From assembly GCA_041583495.1 (NCBI GenBank), contig JBFHFS010000052.1, positions 1-34,821 on the forward strand: a stretch of 34,821 nucleotides of DNA, read 5' to 3'. Source of the DNA: JBFHFS01 sp041583495. Lineage in GTDB: Bacteria; Bacteroidota; Bacteroidia; Bacteroidales; Marinilabiliaceae. The translations under genes were made by a program, and so were the position numbers. Numbering within the stretch: position 1 is the first letter of the stretch; every line of letters starts with the position of its first letter. Below the pieces are notes generated by a model that was not told the DNA's origin, did not search any database, and saw only the letters and a program-made list of their open reading frames with translations. Shown one piece after another: positions 24,756-33,665 of this stretch.

Positions 24756-25793
24756 ATGAAATTAAATAAGGGATTTGCAAGTGATAATAATTCAGGGGTT
24801 CATCCGCTGATCATGGAGGCGGTGGTTAATGCCAATTACGGTCATGAACTGGCCTATGGAGGAGATGCCTTCACCAGGGATGCTGAAAGGCTTTTTAAAG
24901 ATGTTTTCGGGGATCATTCGGAAACATTTTTTGTATACAATGGCACCGGGGCCAATGTCATCGGCATCCAGGCATTTACGCGGCCATTTAATGCGGTAAT
25001 TTGTGCCGACACGGCTCATATTAACGTTGATGAGTGCGGGGCTCCCGAGAAACATTGCGGCTCTAAATTATTAACACTGCCAACCCCCAATGGAAAGCTT
25101 ACCCCAAAATTAATCCAAACACATCTGCACGGGTGGGGTTTCGAACATCATGTGCAACCCCGGATGGTATCCGTTTCTCAGGTCACCGAGCTGGGGACGG
25201 TTTATACGCTCCAGGAGCTGAAGGAGCTGGCCCGGTTTGTACATCAACAGGGGTTGTTTTTACATATGGATGGAGCGCGGCTCTCTAATGCAGCAGTCTC
25301 ACTGGGCTGCTCCTTCAAAGAAATGACCACCGATGTGGGGGTGGATGTGCTCTCCTTTGGGGGGACCAAAAACGGAATGATGTTTGGCGAAGCTGTCGTA
25401 TTTCTTAATCCGGAATGGGCAGGGGAGGTTAAGTATATTCGCAAGCAAACCACTCAGTTACATTCGAAAATGCGCTTCATTTCGGCTCAGTTTCAAGCTT
25501 TTTTGAGCGATTCGCTGTGGCGAAAAAATGCGGAACAGGCCAATGGCATGGCCCGGTTATTGGCCCAAAAACTGGAAGGGATCAAGGGCGTTGAGATAAC
25601 TCAAAAAGTAGAAGGGAATGGGGTTTTTGCCCGTATCCCCCCTTCGGTTATTGCCCCTCTACAGGAAGCTTTTTTCTTTTATGTATGGGACGAAGAGCAC
25701 TCGGAGGTGCGATGGATGACCTCTTTTGATACCACTGAGGAGGATGTTGCTTCGTTTGTAACCCGGTTGAAGGAACTCCTGCCCAATGACTGA
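24756..25793 (+). CDS. Low-specificity threonine aldolase-type PLP enzyme
   Basis: The 345-residue product is a fold-type I PLP enzyme of the beta-eliminating lyase/threonine aldolase family. It shows FASDNNSGVHP at the start, the Gly-rich FVYNGTGANVIG (59-70), His88 in TAHINVDECGAPE (stacks on PLP), LHMDGARLSNAA with Asp172, and the Schiff-base lysine K205 in LSFGGTKNGM. It cleaves threonine or allo-threonine to glycine and acetaldehyde; whether the L- or D-allo form is preferred cannot be read from sequence. The stop overlaps the rhomboid start by 8 bases (ATGACTGA), so the two genes form a coupled pair. Confidence 0.92.
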   Translation: MKLNKGFASDNNSGVHPLIMEAVVNANYGHELAYGGDAFTRDAERLFKDVFGDHSETFFVYNGTGANVIGIQAFTRPFNAVICADTAHINVDECGAPEKHCGSKLLTLPTPNGKLTPKLIQTHLHGWGFEHHVQPRMVSVSQVTELGTVYTLQELKELARFVHQQGLFLHMDGARLSNAAVSLGCSFKEMTTDVGVDVLSFGGTKNGMMFGEAVVFLNPEWAGEVKYIRKQTTQLHSKMRFISAQFQAFLSDSLWRKNAEQANGMARLLAQKLEGIKGVEITQKVEGNGVFARIPPSVIAPLQEAFFFYVWDEEHSEVRWMTSFDTTEEDVASFVTRLKELLPND

Positions 25794-26454
25794 TCTGTTC
25801 CATGAGGAAAGCCTCTTAAAACGGGAAAGACGTCGAATGGTATATAGTCTGGTTTTTCCGGGGTTGATGCTGTTTCTGATGGTGGTTGTGCGCTCCCTGG
25901 AGTCTTTGGAACAGGCTAATTGGTATTTTCTGGGCGTGAGGCCTTTGAGGCTTGAGGGTTTGCCCGGGATCATTACTTCTCCGTTTATTCATGCCGATTG
26001 GGGCCATCTGTGGGCCAATGCAATCCCCTTTTTGGTGTTGGGGGCGGGGTTGTTCTACTTTTACAGGGATATTGCCTTTAAGGTTTTTTTATGGATCTAT
26101 CTTTTGGGAGGGGCATGGCTTTGGTTTGGTGCCCGCGATGCCTGGCATGTGGGGGCCAGTGGACTGGTGTACGGTTTGGCGGCCTTTCTCTTCTTAAGTG
26201 GTATTATCAGGAATTATATTCCCCTGATTGCCCTTTCGTTGCTGGTTATTTTCCTTTATGGGAGTCTTTTTTGGGGTCTTTTCCCTATGCACTGGCAGGT
26301 TGAGTACTCCTGGGAAGCTCATTCGTGGGGGGCGCTGGCAGGGGTGGTTGTGGCCATTGTTTTTCGAAATGAGGGACCCTCCAAACCCCAGCCTGCTTTT
26401 GAAGAGGAGGACCCCGGGGAGGAATCCGACCCAGATGATGATCATTCCCTCTGA
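25786..26454 (+). CDS. Rhomboid family intramembrane serine protease
   Basis: The 222-residue membrane protein has about six transmembrane helices after a charged N-terminus (EESLLKRERRR). The catalytic dyad is present: Ser125 in HVGASGLVYG and His179 in YSWEAHSWGALAGV. The second-helix motif FIHADWGHLWAN (67-78) supplies the His and Asn that shape the oxyanion hole. The acidic, disordered tail (EEEDPGEESDPDDD) is uncommon. Rhomboids cut helical membrane proteins; the substrate is unknown. Translation is coupled to the threonine aldolase gene by an 8-base overlap. Confidence 0.92.
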   Translation: MTDLFHEESLLKRERRRMVYSLVFPGLMLFLMVVVRSLESLEQANWYFLGVRPLRLEGLPGIITSPFIHADWGHLWANAIPFLVLGAGLFYFYRDIAFKVFLWIYLLGGAWLWFGARDAWHVGASGLVYGLAAFLFLSGIIRNYIPLIALSLLVIFLYGSLFWGLFPMHWQVEYSWEAHSWGALAGVVVAIVFRNEGPSKPQPAFEEEDPGEESDPDDDHSL

Positions 26455-26595
26455 AAAATGGGGGCGCACCAGCATTCTAAAAAGTGGCTCTGTCCTTTGG
26501 TTTAATGAATTCATAGGTGGAAAACATTGCAAAAAGAGCCAATAATTGCAAAAAAAATAACACCTTTACACTCTGAATTATAAGGTTTTTTTACG

Positions 26596-27105
26596 GTGCG
26601 AAACTACGCGGAAATAGGTTGTTTAACTCTCTTGGGAGTAACACTGACGGTTTACATAGCAAAATGTAATCATCAGACTCAGAGAGATATATCTGTCCCC
26701 AAAAGGGTCTGTGTGGATGCACCCCGTAATATTTTGTCAATTATTCAAAGTGAAGAACGGGATACTGAACAACCGTCCGGTTACCTCGTGGTTTCTTCCT
26801 CCCTGAAGTTTGATGCCCCGGTTTCGTCTTCTTTTGCTTCCACCACTGTTGGGCTTTTTGAGGGTCTTTCGCTTTCATTCGATTCGGGGTGGAGGGTAGC
26901 GGTCTTTTCCTTCCCGGTGAGAAGGGTGGATCTTAGTCCGTTAACACAACAGCATTCATTTGATTTTATATTTAAAGGGTATCAGGCTCTTACCTTTTAT
27001 GATCCTCTTTTGCATCAGCGGGCCTCATTCTTTAGTGTCCCTTTTGTTTCTCTTTATTCTCCTCTAACCTGCGAAACCCGAGCAGGTCCTGTTTTATTTT
27101 CTTGA
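26596..27105 (+). CDS. Doubtful hypothetical protein before secA
   Basis: The open frame of 169 codons has a GTG start at 26596 and no ATG in its N-terminal part. The N-terminus (EIGCLTLLGVTLTVYIAKC) could be a membrane anchor or uncleaved signal; the rest is rich in Ser, Phe and Val (for example LKFDAPVSSSFASTTVGLF and SGWRVAVFSFPVRRVDLS), with no known motif. It lies 83 bases before secA on the same strand and could be a leader gene of that operon or a chance frame in a T-rich region. SecM-like arrest motifs (FXXXXWIXXXXGIRAGP) are not seen, although the C-terminal ETRAGPVLFS superficially ends in RAGP. Confidence 0.4.
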   Translation: MRNYAEIGCLTLLGVTLTVYIAKCNHQTQRDISVPKRVCVDAPRNILSIIQSEERDTEQPSGYLVVSSSLKFDAPVSSSFASTTVGLFEGLSLSFDSGWRVAVFSFPVRRVDLSPLTQQHSFDFIFKGYQALTFYDPLLHQRASFFSVPFVSLYSPLTCETRAGPVLFS

Positions 27106-27188
27106 TTTTTTTGATTCAACCATCTGCTTAGTTTGTTTATGGTTGAAAATGGTATTTTGGTATTTTATAAGTTATAAAGTAGAAAGTA

Positions 27189-30100
27189 ATGGCAATTTTT
27201 GGAAGTGTAGTCAAAAAAATATTGGGCAGTAAATACGAGCGCGACATGAAGCTCCTGAGGCCCATCGTAGAGCAGGTTAAAGCTGTTTATCCTGAGATTG
27301 AAAAACTCTCGAATGATGAACTCCGGGGACGAACCATCACCCTCAAAAAACGGGTGAGTGAGGCAGTGAAACCTCTGGAGTTGGAGATTGAATCATTGAA
27401 GGAACAAGCTGAAAATGAAGAGGTGTCGGTCAATCAAAGGGAAGATGTCTACCGGCAGGTTGATAAACTGGAAAAGGAGATTACCTCAAAAATAGAGGAA
27501 ACCTTAAATGAGATTCTTCCTGAGGCTTTTGCCATCGTGAAAGATACCGCCCGTAGATTTCAGGAAAATGAGCAGATCGAAGTTACCGCCACTGATTTTG
27601 ACCGTGATCTTGCGGCAAAACACGACTTTGTGGAGATTGATGGTGATAAAGCCACCTATTTTAATTCCTGGCAGGCGGGAGGTACCGAAATCAAATGGGA
27701 CATGGTACACTACGATGTTCAGTTGATTGGTGGTGCCGTATTGCACCAGGGGAAGATTGCAGAGATGGCTACCGGTGAAGGTAAAACATTAGTGGCTACC
27801 TTGCCCGTATTCCTGAATGCTCTCCCCGGGCGTGGCGTTCACGTGGTTACGGTGAATGATTATCTGGCCAAACGGGACTCGGAATGGATGGGCCCCATTT
27901 TTATGTTCCATGGGCTCAGTGTGGATTGCATCGATAAATATCAACCCAACTCGGCCGATAGAAGAAAGGCCTACAAGGCGGATATTACCTATGGTACCAA
28001 CAATGAGTTTGGCTTTGATTATCTGCGCGATAATATGGCTGTTTCGCCCGAGGATCTGGTTCAACGAACCCATAACTATACCATTGTTGATGAGGTTGAC
28101 TCGGTGCTGATCGATGATGCCCGTACCCCGCTTATTATTTCAGGACCCGTGCCTAAAGGAGACGATCAGCTGTTTCTTGAATTGCGCTCTAAGGTTGAAA
28201 GGCTTTATGAGGCCCAACGGGGCATGGTTTCTAAAATATTGGCCGAGGCCAAACAAAAGCTGGGGTCCGACGATTCCAAAGTGCAGGATGAAGGCGCCTT
28301 GTTGTTGCTAAGGGCCTTTAAAGGGTTACCCAAGAGCAAACCTTTGATCAAGTTTTTAAGTGAACAAGGGGTGAAGTCTCACATGCTAAAGACAGAAAAC
28401 TTCTACATGCAGGAGAATAACAAAAACATGCATGTGGTTACGGATCCTCTTTATTTTGTGATTGATGAGAAGACCAATTCAGTTGAGATGACCGATCTGG
28501 GGATTGATCTCATCACCGACTCAACCGATGACCCTCAGTTTTTTGTGTTACCCGATATTGGATCTGAGCTGGCGGTTCTGGAGAAGGAGAGCACTCTGAG
28601 TCCGGAAGAAAAGCAGTCTAAAAAGGATGAATTGTTGCAAAGCTATTCCCTTAAGTCGGAGCGTGTGCACACCATTAACCAGTTGTTGAAGGCCTATACC
28701 ATGTTCGAAAAGGATGTGGAATATGTGGTGATGGACAATAAGGTGAAGATTGTGGATGAGCAAACCGGCCGTATCATGGAGGGCCGTCGCTATTCCGATG
28801 GTTTACATCAGGCCATTGAGGCCAAAGAGGGCGTGAAGGTGGAGGCGGCTACACAGACCTATGCCACCATCACCTTGCAGAACTATTTTAGGATGTACAA
28901 TAAGCTGGCCGGGATGACCGGTACCGCCGAAACCGAAGCCGGTGAATTGTGGGATATTTACAAATTGGATGTGGTGGTTATTCCTACCAACCGTCCCATC
29001 GTTAGAAAGGATCATGAGGATTTAGTTTATAAAACCACCCGCGAAAAATACAATGCGGTAATCGAGGAAATTGTCTCTCTGGTTAATAAAAAGCGTCCTG
29101 TGCTGGTAGGAACCACTTCGGTGGAGGTGTCCGAGCTGTTGAGCCGAATGCTTAAAATCCGTGGCATTAAGCATAATGTGTTGAATGCCAAGTTGCACCA
29201 GCGTGAAGCCGATATTGTAGCCGATGCCGGTAAGGAAGGGGTCGTTACCATTGCTACCAACATGGCTGGTAGGGGTACCGATATTAAGTTGACCCAGGAA
29301 GTGAAAAAGGCCGGAGGGTTAGCCATCGTGGGTACCGAACGGCATGAATCCCGCCGGGTAGACCGCCAGTTGAGAGGTCGTGCCGGACGACAGGGGGACC
29401 CGGGCTCTTCTCAGTTTTTTGTGACTCTGGAAGACAACCTGATGCGCCTCTTTGGTTCCGATCGGATTGTGAAATATATGGATCGCCTGGGCGTGAAAGA
29501 CGGCGAGGTGATTCAGCACAGCATGATCACCAAGAGTATCGAAAGAGCTCAGAAAAAGGTGGAGGAGAACAATTTTGGCATTCGTAAACGTTTGCTCGAA
29601 TACGACGACGTGATGAACTCACAACGCGAGGTGATCTACACCAAACGCCGGCATGCCCTCTTTGGTGAGCGCATCCAGGTAGATCTCTCCAATATGATGT
29701 TTGATACCTGTGAGGGGATGATTGCAGAACATCAAAGCAATGTCGATTACGAAGAATTTAAGCTCGATTTGATTCGTACCTTCTCTGTGGATGCCCCCTT
29801 TACAAAGGATGAATTTATAAAGGGTAAAGCCGACGAGCTGACCGAGACGCTTCATCAGAAAGTGTGGACCAGCTATCAGCGCAAGATGGAGGTGATTGCC
29901 CGTCAGGCCTATCCCGTGGTAAAGGATGTCTATGAGAATAAAGGCAAGCTATACGAAAATATTGTGGTGCCCATTTCCGATGGTCAGCGTGTATTCCAGA
30001 TTACCACCAACCTGAAAAAGACTTACGATAGTATGGGGACTGAACTGGCTAAGTCGTTTTCGAAAGCCATGTTGCTGATCACCATTGACGAAGCCTGGAA

Positions 30101-30509
30101 AGAACACCTGAGAGAACTGGACGATTTGAAACAGTCGGTTCAAAATGCTTCTTACGAGCAGAAAGATCCGCTGTTAATATACAAATTCGAGTCCTTTAAC
30201 CTGTTTAAGGCTATGATGGAACGCAATAATCGTAGCGTGGTATCCTTATTGGCCAAGGCACACATCCCCATTCGCGATGGCAGCCAGGTAAAGGAGGCTG
30301 AGCAGCGGCGTCAACGTCAGGACTTAAGTGGTTTAAAGATGCAAAAGGACGAACTGCCCACTTCGGGAATTCCGGGAATGAATCAGAAATCCCCCAAAAA
30401 ACCTGAAAGGGTTCAACCTGTGCGGGTTGAGAAAAAAGTGGGCCGTAACGATCTTTGTCCTTGTGGCAGCGGTAAGAAATATAAGCATTGCCATGGTAAA
30501 GATGCCTAA
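27189..30509 (+). CDS. secA: Preprotein translocase ATPase subunit SecA
   Basis: The 1106-residue product is longer than E. coli SecA (901) because of insertions usual in Bacteroidota, notably a segment of about 100 residues after LIISGPVPKGDDQLF and a charged insert near residues 60-105. Core motifs: Walker A ATGEGKT (194-200), YGTNNEFGFDYLRDN, VDEVDSVLIDDARTP, MAGRGTDI, and GLAIVGTERHESRRVDRQLRGRAGRQGDPG, followed by the scaffold and wing domains. The C-terminal SecB/lipid-binding zinc motif is complete: NDLCPCGSGKKYKHCHG. It drives secretory proteins through SecYEG by ATP hydrolysis. The downstream lgt and M48 genes on the same strand make an export and membrane-protein maturation group. 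Confidence 0.98.
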   Translation: MAIFGSVVKKILGSKYERDMKLLRPIVEQVKAVYPEIEKLSNDELRGRTITLKKRVSEAVKPLELEIESLKEQAENEEVSVNQREDVYRQVDKLEKEITSKIEETLNEILPEAFAIVKDTARRFQENEQIEVTATDFDRDLAAKHDFVEIDGDKATYFNSWQAGGTEIKWDMVHYDVQLIGGAVLHQGKIAEMATGEGKTLVATLPVFLNALPGRGVHVVTVNDYLAKRDSEWMGPIFMFHGLSVDCIDKYQPNSADRRKAYKADITYGTNNEFGFDYLRDNMAVSPEDLVQRTHNYTIVDEVDSVLIDDARTPLIISGPVPKGDDQLFLELRSKVERLYEAQRGMVSKILAEAKQKLGSDDSKVQDEGALLLLRAFKGLPKSKPLIKFLSEQGVKSHMLKTENFYMQENNKNMHVVTDPLYFVIDEKTNSVEMTDLGIDLITDSTDDPQFFVLPDIGSELAVLEKESTLSPEEKQSKKDELLQSYSLKSERVHTINQLLKAYTMFEKDVEYVVMDNKVKIVDEQTGRIMEGRRYSDGLHQAIEAKEGVKVEAATQTYATITLQNYFRMYNKLAGMTGTAETEAGELWDIYKLDVVVIPTNRPIVRKDHEDLVYKTTREKYNAVIEEIVSLVNKKRPVLVGTTSVEVSELLSRMLKIRGIKHNVLNAKLHQREADIVADAGKEGVVTIATNMAGRGTDIKLTQEVKKAGGLAIVGTERHESRRVDRQLRGRAGRQGDPGSSQFFVTLEDNLMRLFGSDRIVKYMDRLGVKDGEVIQHSMITKSIERAQKKVEENNFGIRKRLLEYDDVMNSQREVIYTKRRHALFGERIQVDLSNMMFDTCEGMIAEHQSNVDYEEFKLDLIRTFSVDAPFTKDEFIKGKADELTETLHQKVWTSYQRKMEVIARQAYPVVKDVYENKGKLYENIVVPISDGQRVFQITTNLKKTYDSMGTELAKSFSKAMLLITIDEAWKEHLRELDDLKQSVQNASYEQKDPLLIYKFESFNLFKAMMERNNRSVVSLLAKAHIPIRDGSQVKEAEQRRQRQDLSGLKMQKDELPTSGIPGMNQKSPKKPERVQPVRVEKKVGRNDLCPCGSGKKYKHCHGKDA

Positions 30510-30625
30510 GGGGGCACTGTCTGTAACTGGTAATAGGGAGTTTACGCCCAAATACAGCGGTGTGCCCGGGGGCCGAAATAGTAATAAGTGCTGGGCTGGT
30601 CCCGGCACTGAAAAAATTCAGTTTT

Positions 30626-31438
30626 ATGATGTTGTTAAATTTTATCACCTGGAGTCCCGATCCTGAGATATTTTCTCTGGGACCTTTCTCGGTTAGGTAC
30701 TACGGCCTTTTCTTTGCCATCGGCTTTTTGTTGGGCTATTACCTACTCGAGAGGATGTTTAAGCGGGAGAGTATCCCGGAAACGTGGCTGGATAAGCTTT
30801 TTATTTATGTGGTGGTGGCTACCATTGTAGGAGCCCGCCTGGGGCATGTTATCTTTTATGGCTGGGATTATTATTCCAGTCATCCGGGAGAGATACTGGC
30901 GGTATGGCATGGGGGGTTAGCCAGCCATGGAGGTGCCATCGGGATTCTTATAGCGCTTTACTTTTTCTCCAAAAAGGTGACCAAGAAATCCCCCATCTGG
31001 ACTCTTGACCGGTTGGTGGTGGTCGTCGCACTGGCAGCGGTCTTTATCCGGTTGGGGAATATGATGAATTCCGAGATCATTGGGCAGGTAACTGAAATGC
31101 CCTGGGGGGTTCGGTTCTTAAGGGCCAGCGGAGTGGTGGATCCTACTCTGCCACGCCATCCTACCCAGCTATATGAGGCCTTCTGTTACCTGGTCACCTT
31201 TGGGGTGTTGATGTACCTCTATTGGCGTACCGACGCCCGTAAAAAGCAGGGATTGATCTTTGGGGTGTTTCTGATTGGTATTTTTGCCACACGCTTTTTT
31301 ATTGAATTTATCAAAGAAGATCAGGAAGCCTTTGAACAAGGCATGATCCTGAATATGGGGCAAATACTAAGTATTCCATTTGTGTTGGGAGGTTTATGGC
31401 TGATTTATAGTGCACTTTCCCGCAAAAAAATCCAATAG
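30626..31438 (+). CDS. lgt: Prolipoprotein diacylglyceryl transferase
   Basis: The 270-residue integral membrane enzyme has about seven transmembrane helices. The start is put at the first of two adjacent ATGs (30626, 30629), since the frame's extension to a GTG at 30560 adds a non-family sequence. Family marks are SVRYYGLFFAIGFLLGYY, GARLGHVIFYGWDYY, the catalytic-site loop WHGGLASHGGAIG, FIRLGNMMNSEIIGQVTEMPWGV and RHPTQLYEA. It transfers diacylglycerol from phosphatidylglycerol to the lipobox cysteine of prolipoproteins, such as the two lipoproteins encoded at 9420-11464. A hairpin AGTGCTGGG-CTGGT-CCCGGCACT (30587-30609) sits in the gap after secA and might tune readthrough. The M48 gene follows after 12 bases. 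Confidence 0.96.
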   Translation: MMLLNFITWSPDPEIFSLGPFSVRYYGLFFAIGFLLGYYLLERMFKRESIPETWLDKLFIYVVVATIVGARLGHVIFYGWDYYSSHPGEILAVWHGGLASHGGAIGILIALYFFSKKVTKKSPIWTLDRLVVVVALAAVFIRLGNMMNSEIIGQVTEMPWGVRFLRASGVVDPTLPRHPTQLYEAFCYLVTFGVLMYLYWRTDARKKQGLIFGVFLIGIFATRFFIEFIKEDQEAFEQGMILNMGQILSIPFVLGGLWLIYSALSRKKIQ

Positions 31439-31450
31439 AGCCTCGTCGTT

Positions 31451-32701
31451 ATGCATACCCCTTTGTTTTATGTTATCATCGTCATCCTGGTGGGAGAGGT
31501 GATTTGGTCCTTTTTTTTGGGCGAACTGAACCGGCGAAGTTGGGCCCAAAAAGTTCCTCCTTTACTCTCGGATGTATATCCCCAGGAGAAATTTGATAAA
31601 CAGAAGCACTATCGGCGGGTCAATTTTCGATTTGGAAATATATCTTCCATTGTCAGTCTGGTGGTGTTGTTGGCTTTTTTGTGGCTAAATGGTTTTGCCT
31701 GGCTCGACCATTGGGTGTTGGGCGCAACCGATCACTGGCTTTGGCGCCCCCTTATGTTCTTTGGAAGCGTTGGTCTTGCCTCCATGTTGCTGGGGTTACC
31801 CTTTTCGCTTTACAGTACCTTTGTGATTGAGTCCCGTTTTGGCTTTAATAAAACCACCCGCCGAACCTTTGTTTTGGATACCCTCAAGTCTTTATTGATC
31901 GGGGCGCTCATTGGCGGAGTTTTACTGGCACTGGTGATTGGGTTTTACCGTTGGGCCGGCTCTCTGTTTTGGCTCTATGCCTGGGCCGGATTGTCGGTAT
32001 TTATGATTTTCTTTAGTAAGTTTTATACCACCCTTATCCTGCCATTATTCAACAAACTGGAACCGCTTGGCGAGGGGCCCTTGCGAATCGCCATTGAAAG
32101 CATGAGCAACAAGGCGGCTTTTTCACTCGATAATGTTTATGTGATGGATGGCTCCAGACGCTCGACCAAGGCCAATGCTTTTTTTAGTGGGTTTGGAAAA
32201 AATAAGCGCATTGTGTTGTTCGATACCCTGATCAATGATCTCACTCATGAAGAGGTGGTGGCGGTGTTGGCCCACGAGATTGGTCACTATAAGCTCCGGC
32301 ACATATTAACAGGAACCCTTCTGGGGGTTCTTCAAACCGGCCTGATGTTGTTCTTTTTAGGTTGGGTGGTTAACCATCCGGCCTTGTCTCAGGCCTTGGG
32401 GGCCCGTGAGGTGAGCTTTCATATGGGTCTGGTAGGTTTTGGAATGCTGTATGCCCCGATGGCCGGGATTTTAGGGTTGGGAATGACCATTCTTTCGCGA
32501 AAGAATGAGTTTCAGGCCGATGCTTTTGCAGCCAATTATGCCGAGGCTTCTGCCTTGCAATCGGCACTTAAGAAAATATCAGCCAACGCCCTTAGTAACC
32601 CTACGCCGCATCCCTGGTATGTGTTTTTTAATTACTCCCACCCACCTCTGCTGAAGAGGTTGGAGGCACTGCGGGAAGGATTGTCTGGAAAACCTATTTA
32701 G
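31451..32701 (+). CDS. M48 family zinc metalloprotease (Ste24/CaaX-prenyl-protease type)
   Basis: The 416-residue product is an integral membrane protease of the Ste24 branch. It has an N-terminal helix, a KQKHYRRVNFRFG segment, several transmembrane helices between about 60 and 200, the catalytic HEIGH (275-279) in VLAHEIGHYKLRH, the third zinc ligand Glu353 in KNEFQADAFA, and the C-terminal SHPPLLKRLEAL. In bacteria such proteases act in membrane protein quality control, since no CaaX farnesylation is expected. The start is ATG at 31451, 12 bases past lgt, so they share an operon. Confidence 0.93.
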   Translation: MHTPLFYVIIVILVGEVIWSFFLGELNRRSWAQKVPPLLSDVYPQEKFDKQKHYRRVNFRFGNISSIVSLVVLLAFLWLNGFAWLDHWVLGATDHWLWRPLMFFGSVGLASMLLGLPFSLYSTFVIESRFGFNKTTRRTFVLDTLKSLLIGALIGGVLLALVIGFYRWAGSLFWLYAWAGLSVFMIFFSKFYTTLILPLFNKLEPLGEGPLRIAIESMSNKAAFSLDNVYVMDGSRRSTKANAFFSGFGKNKRIVLFDTLINDLTHEEVVAVLAHEIGHYKLRHILTGTLLGVLQTGLMLFFLGWVVNHPALSQALGAREVSFHMGLVGFGMLYAPMAGILGLGMTILSRKNEFQADAFAANYAEASALQSALKKISANALSNPTPHPWYVFFNYSHPPLLKRLEALREGLSGKPI

Positions 32702-32752
32702 TTGGGTCCTTAGTCGTTATTAATACGATAAAGGTCGTGGAGAAATGAAAAT

Positions 32753-32783
32753 AAAATAAAAAACAAAAAATGTTTTTTATTTT
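32753..32783. terminator. A/T-rich hairpin between the M48 gene and the sigma factor
   Basis: A perfect 12-base stem AAAATAAAAAAC / GTTTTTTATTTT with a 7-base loop. It may end the secA-lgt-M48 transcript or sit in the leader of the sigma gene. Being almost wholly A/T, it would be a weak structure. Confidence 0.4.
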
Positions 32784-32809
32784 TAAAATAAATTCTTTCC
32801 TTTCCAGTC

Positions 32810-33391
32810 ATGGATTCATTAACCAACGAAATAATAGAATTACTTAATGAAAAGCAGGAAGCGGCTTTCGAAGTTGTTTTCAGCTTGTATTATCCTCGTT
32901 TGGTCTATTTTGCACAAGAGTATGTTTCCTACGAAGATGCAAAAAGCCTGGTTCAGGAAGCATTTATCGCTTTTTGGGAAAAGAATCCAAAAGTAATGAG
33001 CCAATTTCAACTTCAAAGTTATCTGTACACCAGTGTAAAAAATAATTGTTTGATGCACCTCAGGCACGAAAAGGTAAAAAAGCGTTTTGATGATGACGCT
33101 GCGCTTAAGGTGCAAAATCAGGTTTATTTGTCCGCTTTAGAGCAATTGGACACTTCTGTTATTTCATTTCAGGAAATAGAAACCATCATTGAAAAAACAC
33201 TGTCCGGTTTGCCCCCTCGTTGCCGGGACGTTTTTGTGCTCAGTCGTTTTGAGGGTAAAAAAAACCATGAAGTTGCTGAAGAATTAAACATTTCGGAGAA
33301 GGCTGTTGAGGCACAAATTACCAAAGCACTAAAGGTTTTTAGAGTGGCTCTTAAAGATTTTCTTCCGTTGGTTGGGTTCTTGTTTTATTAA
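32810..33391 (+). CDS. ECF RNA polymerase sigma factor, Bacteroidota type
   Basis: The 193-residue protein has the two sigma domains of ECF factors. Region 2 (about 17-85) contains FEVVFSLYYPRLVYFAQEYV, AKSLVQEAFIAFWEKNP and SYLYTSVKNNCLMHLRHEK. Region 4 (about 128-180) has LSGLPPRCRDVFVLSRFEGK, then the helix-turn-helix NHEVAEELNISEKAVEAQI. The pattern fits the sigma-70 expansion family of Bacteroidota, which typically controls SusC/SusD nutrient loci through a FecR-like anti-sigma gene just downstream. Here no anti-sigma or TonB-receptor gene follows; the stop runs into a repeat island. The start is the ATG at 32810. Confidence 0.92.
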   Translation: MDSLTNEIIELLNEKQEAAFEVVFSLYYPRLVYFAQEYVSYEDAKSLVQEAFIAFWEKNPKVMSQFQLQSYLYTSVKNNCLMHLRHEKVKKRFDDDAALKVQNQVYLSALEQLDTSVISFQEIETIIEKTLSGLPPRCRDVFVLSRFEGKKNHEVAEELNISEKAVEAQITKALKVFRVALKDFLPLVGFLFY

Positions 33392-33392
33392 T

Positions 33393-33412
33393 CCGTTCAC
33401 TGAAGTGAACGG
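33393..33412. terminator. Hairpin directly after the sigma gene
   Basis: A perfect 8-base stem CCGTTCAC / GTGAACGG with loop TGAA starts two bases after the stop codon. There is no T-tract on the plus strand, so it may be a terminator or the first palindrome of the repeat island. Confidence 0.45.
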
Positions 33413-33418
33413 GAAAGA

Positions 33419-33480
33419 ATAAAACTGCCAGCCAATATAAGGCTTTCATATTATCCTATGCCGCTGGCTTCAGCCAACGG
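33419..33480. repeat. Left copy of outer 62-base direct repeat
   Basis: Aligned without gaps to 34726-34787, about 49 of 62 positions agree by eye. Both copies end in a hairpin built on TGGC-TTCA-GCCA. In this left copy one pair of the 7-base stem (33462-33479) is mismatched. The repeats bracket the whole RAYT/REP island in the same orientation. Confidence 0.65.
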
Positions 33481-33508
33481 ACTATGAGTTTGCAAATTTT
33501 TGGGGGCG

Positions 33509-33664
33509 TTAGCCCTGGATCCTTTCAAAGTTATATTTCTTTAAAAACAAGTCAGCCTCTTTATCCCAGGTCATTTTTCGATGGTGCTCATCCTGGTTTT
33601 TAATATAATTCCGAACTCTCTCAACATTTGAGGGACTCACAGATACAGCATAATAATCAAGCAT
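33509..33664 (-). pseudogene. Truncated RAYT-type Y1 transposase (C-terminal remnant)
   Basis: The minus strand reads 51 residues from MLDYYAVSVSPSNVERVR through YIKNQDEHHRKMTWDKEADL to KKYNFERIQG and a TAA. This is the C-terminal third of a REP-associated transposase: it keeps the catalytic-tyrosine helix YIKNQ and the following HH. The N-terminal part with the HUH motif is gone. The remnant stops within two bases of the left REP module (33666), and no N-terminal half was found beyond the right module. Its SPSNVERVR wording differs from the intact copy at 33830-34279, so it descends from another RAYT lineage and not from a recent duplication. Confidence 0.7.
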
Positions 33665-33665
33665 G

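Noticed and set aside
30560..30625. GTG at 30560 as the lgt start
   Set aside because: The added 22 residues are not hydrophobic in the family pattern; ATG at 30626 begins the conserved N-terminal region.
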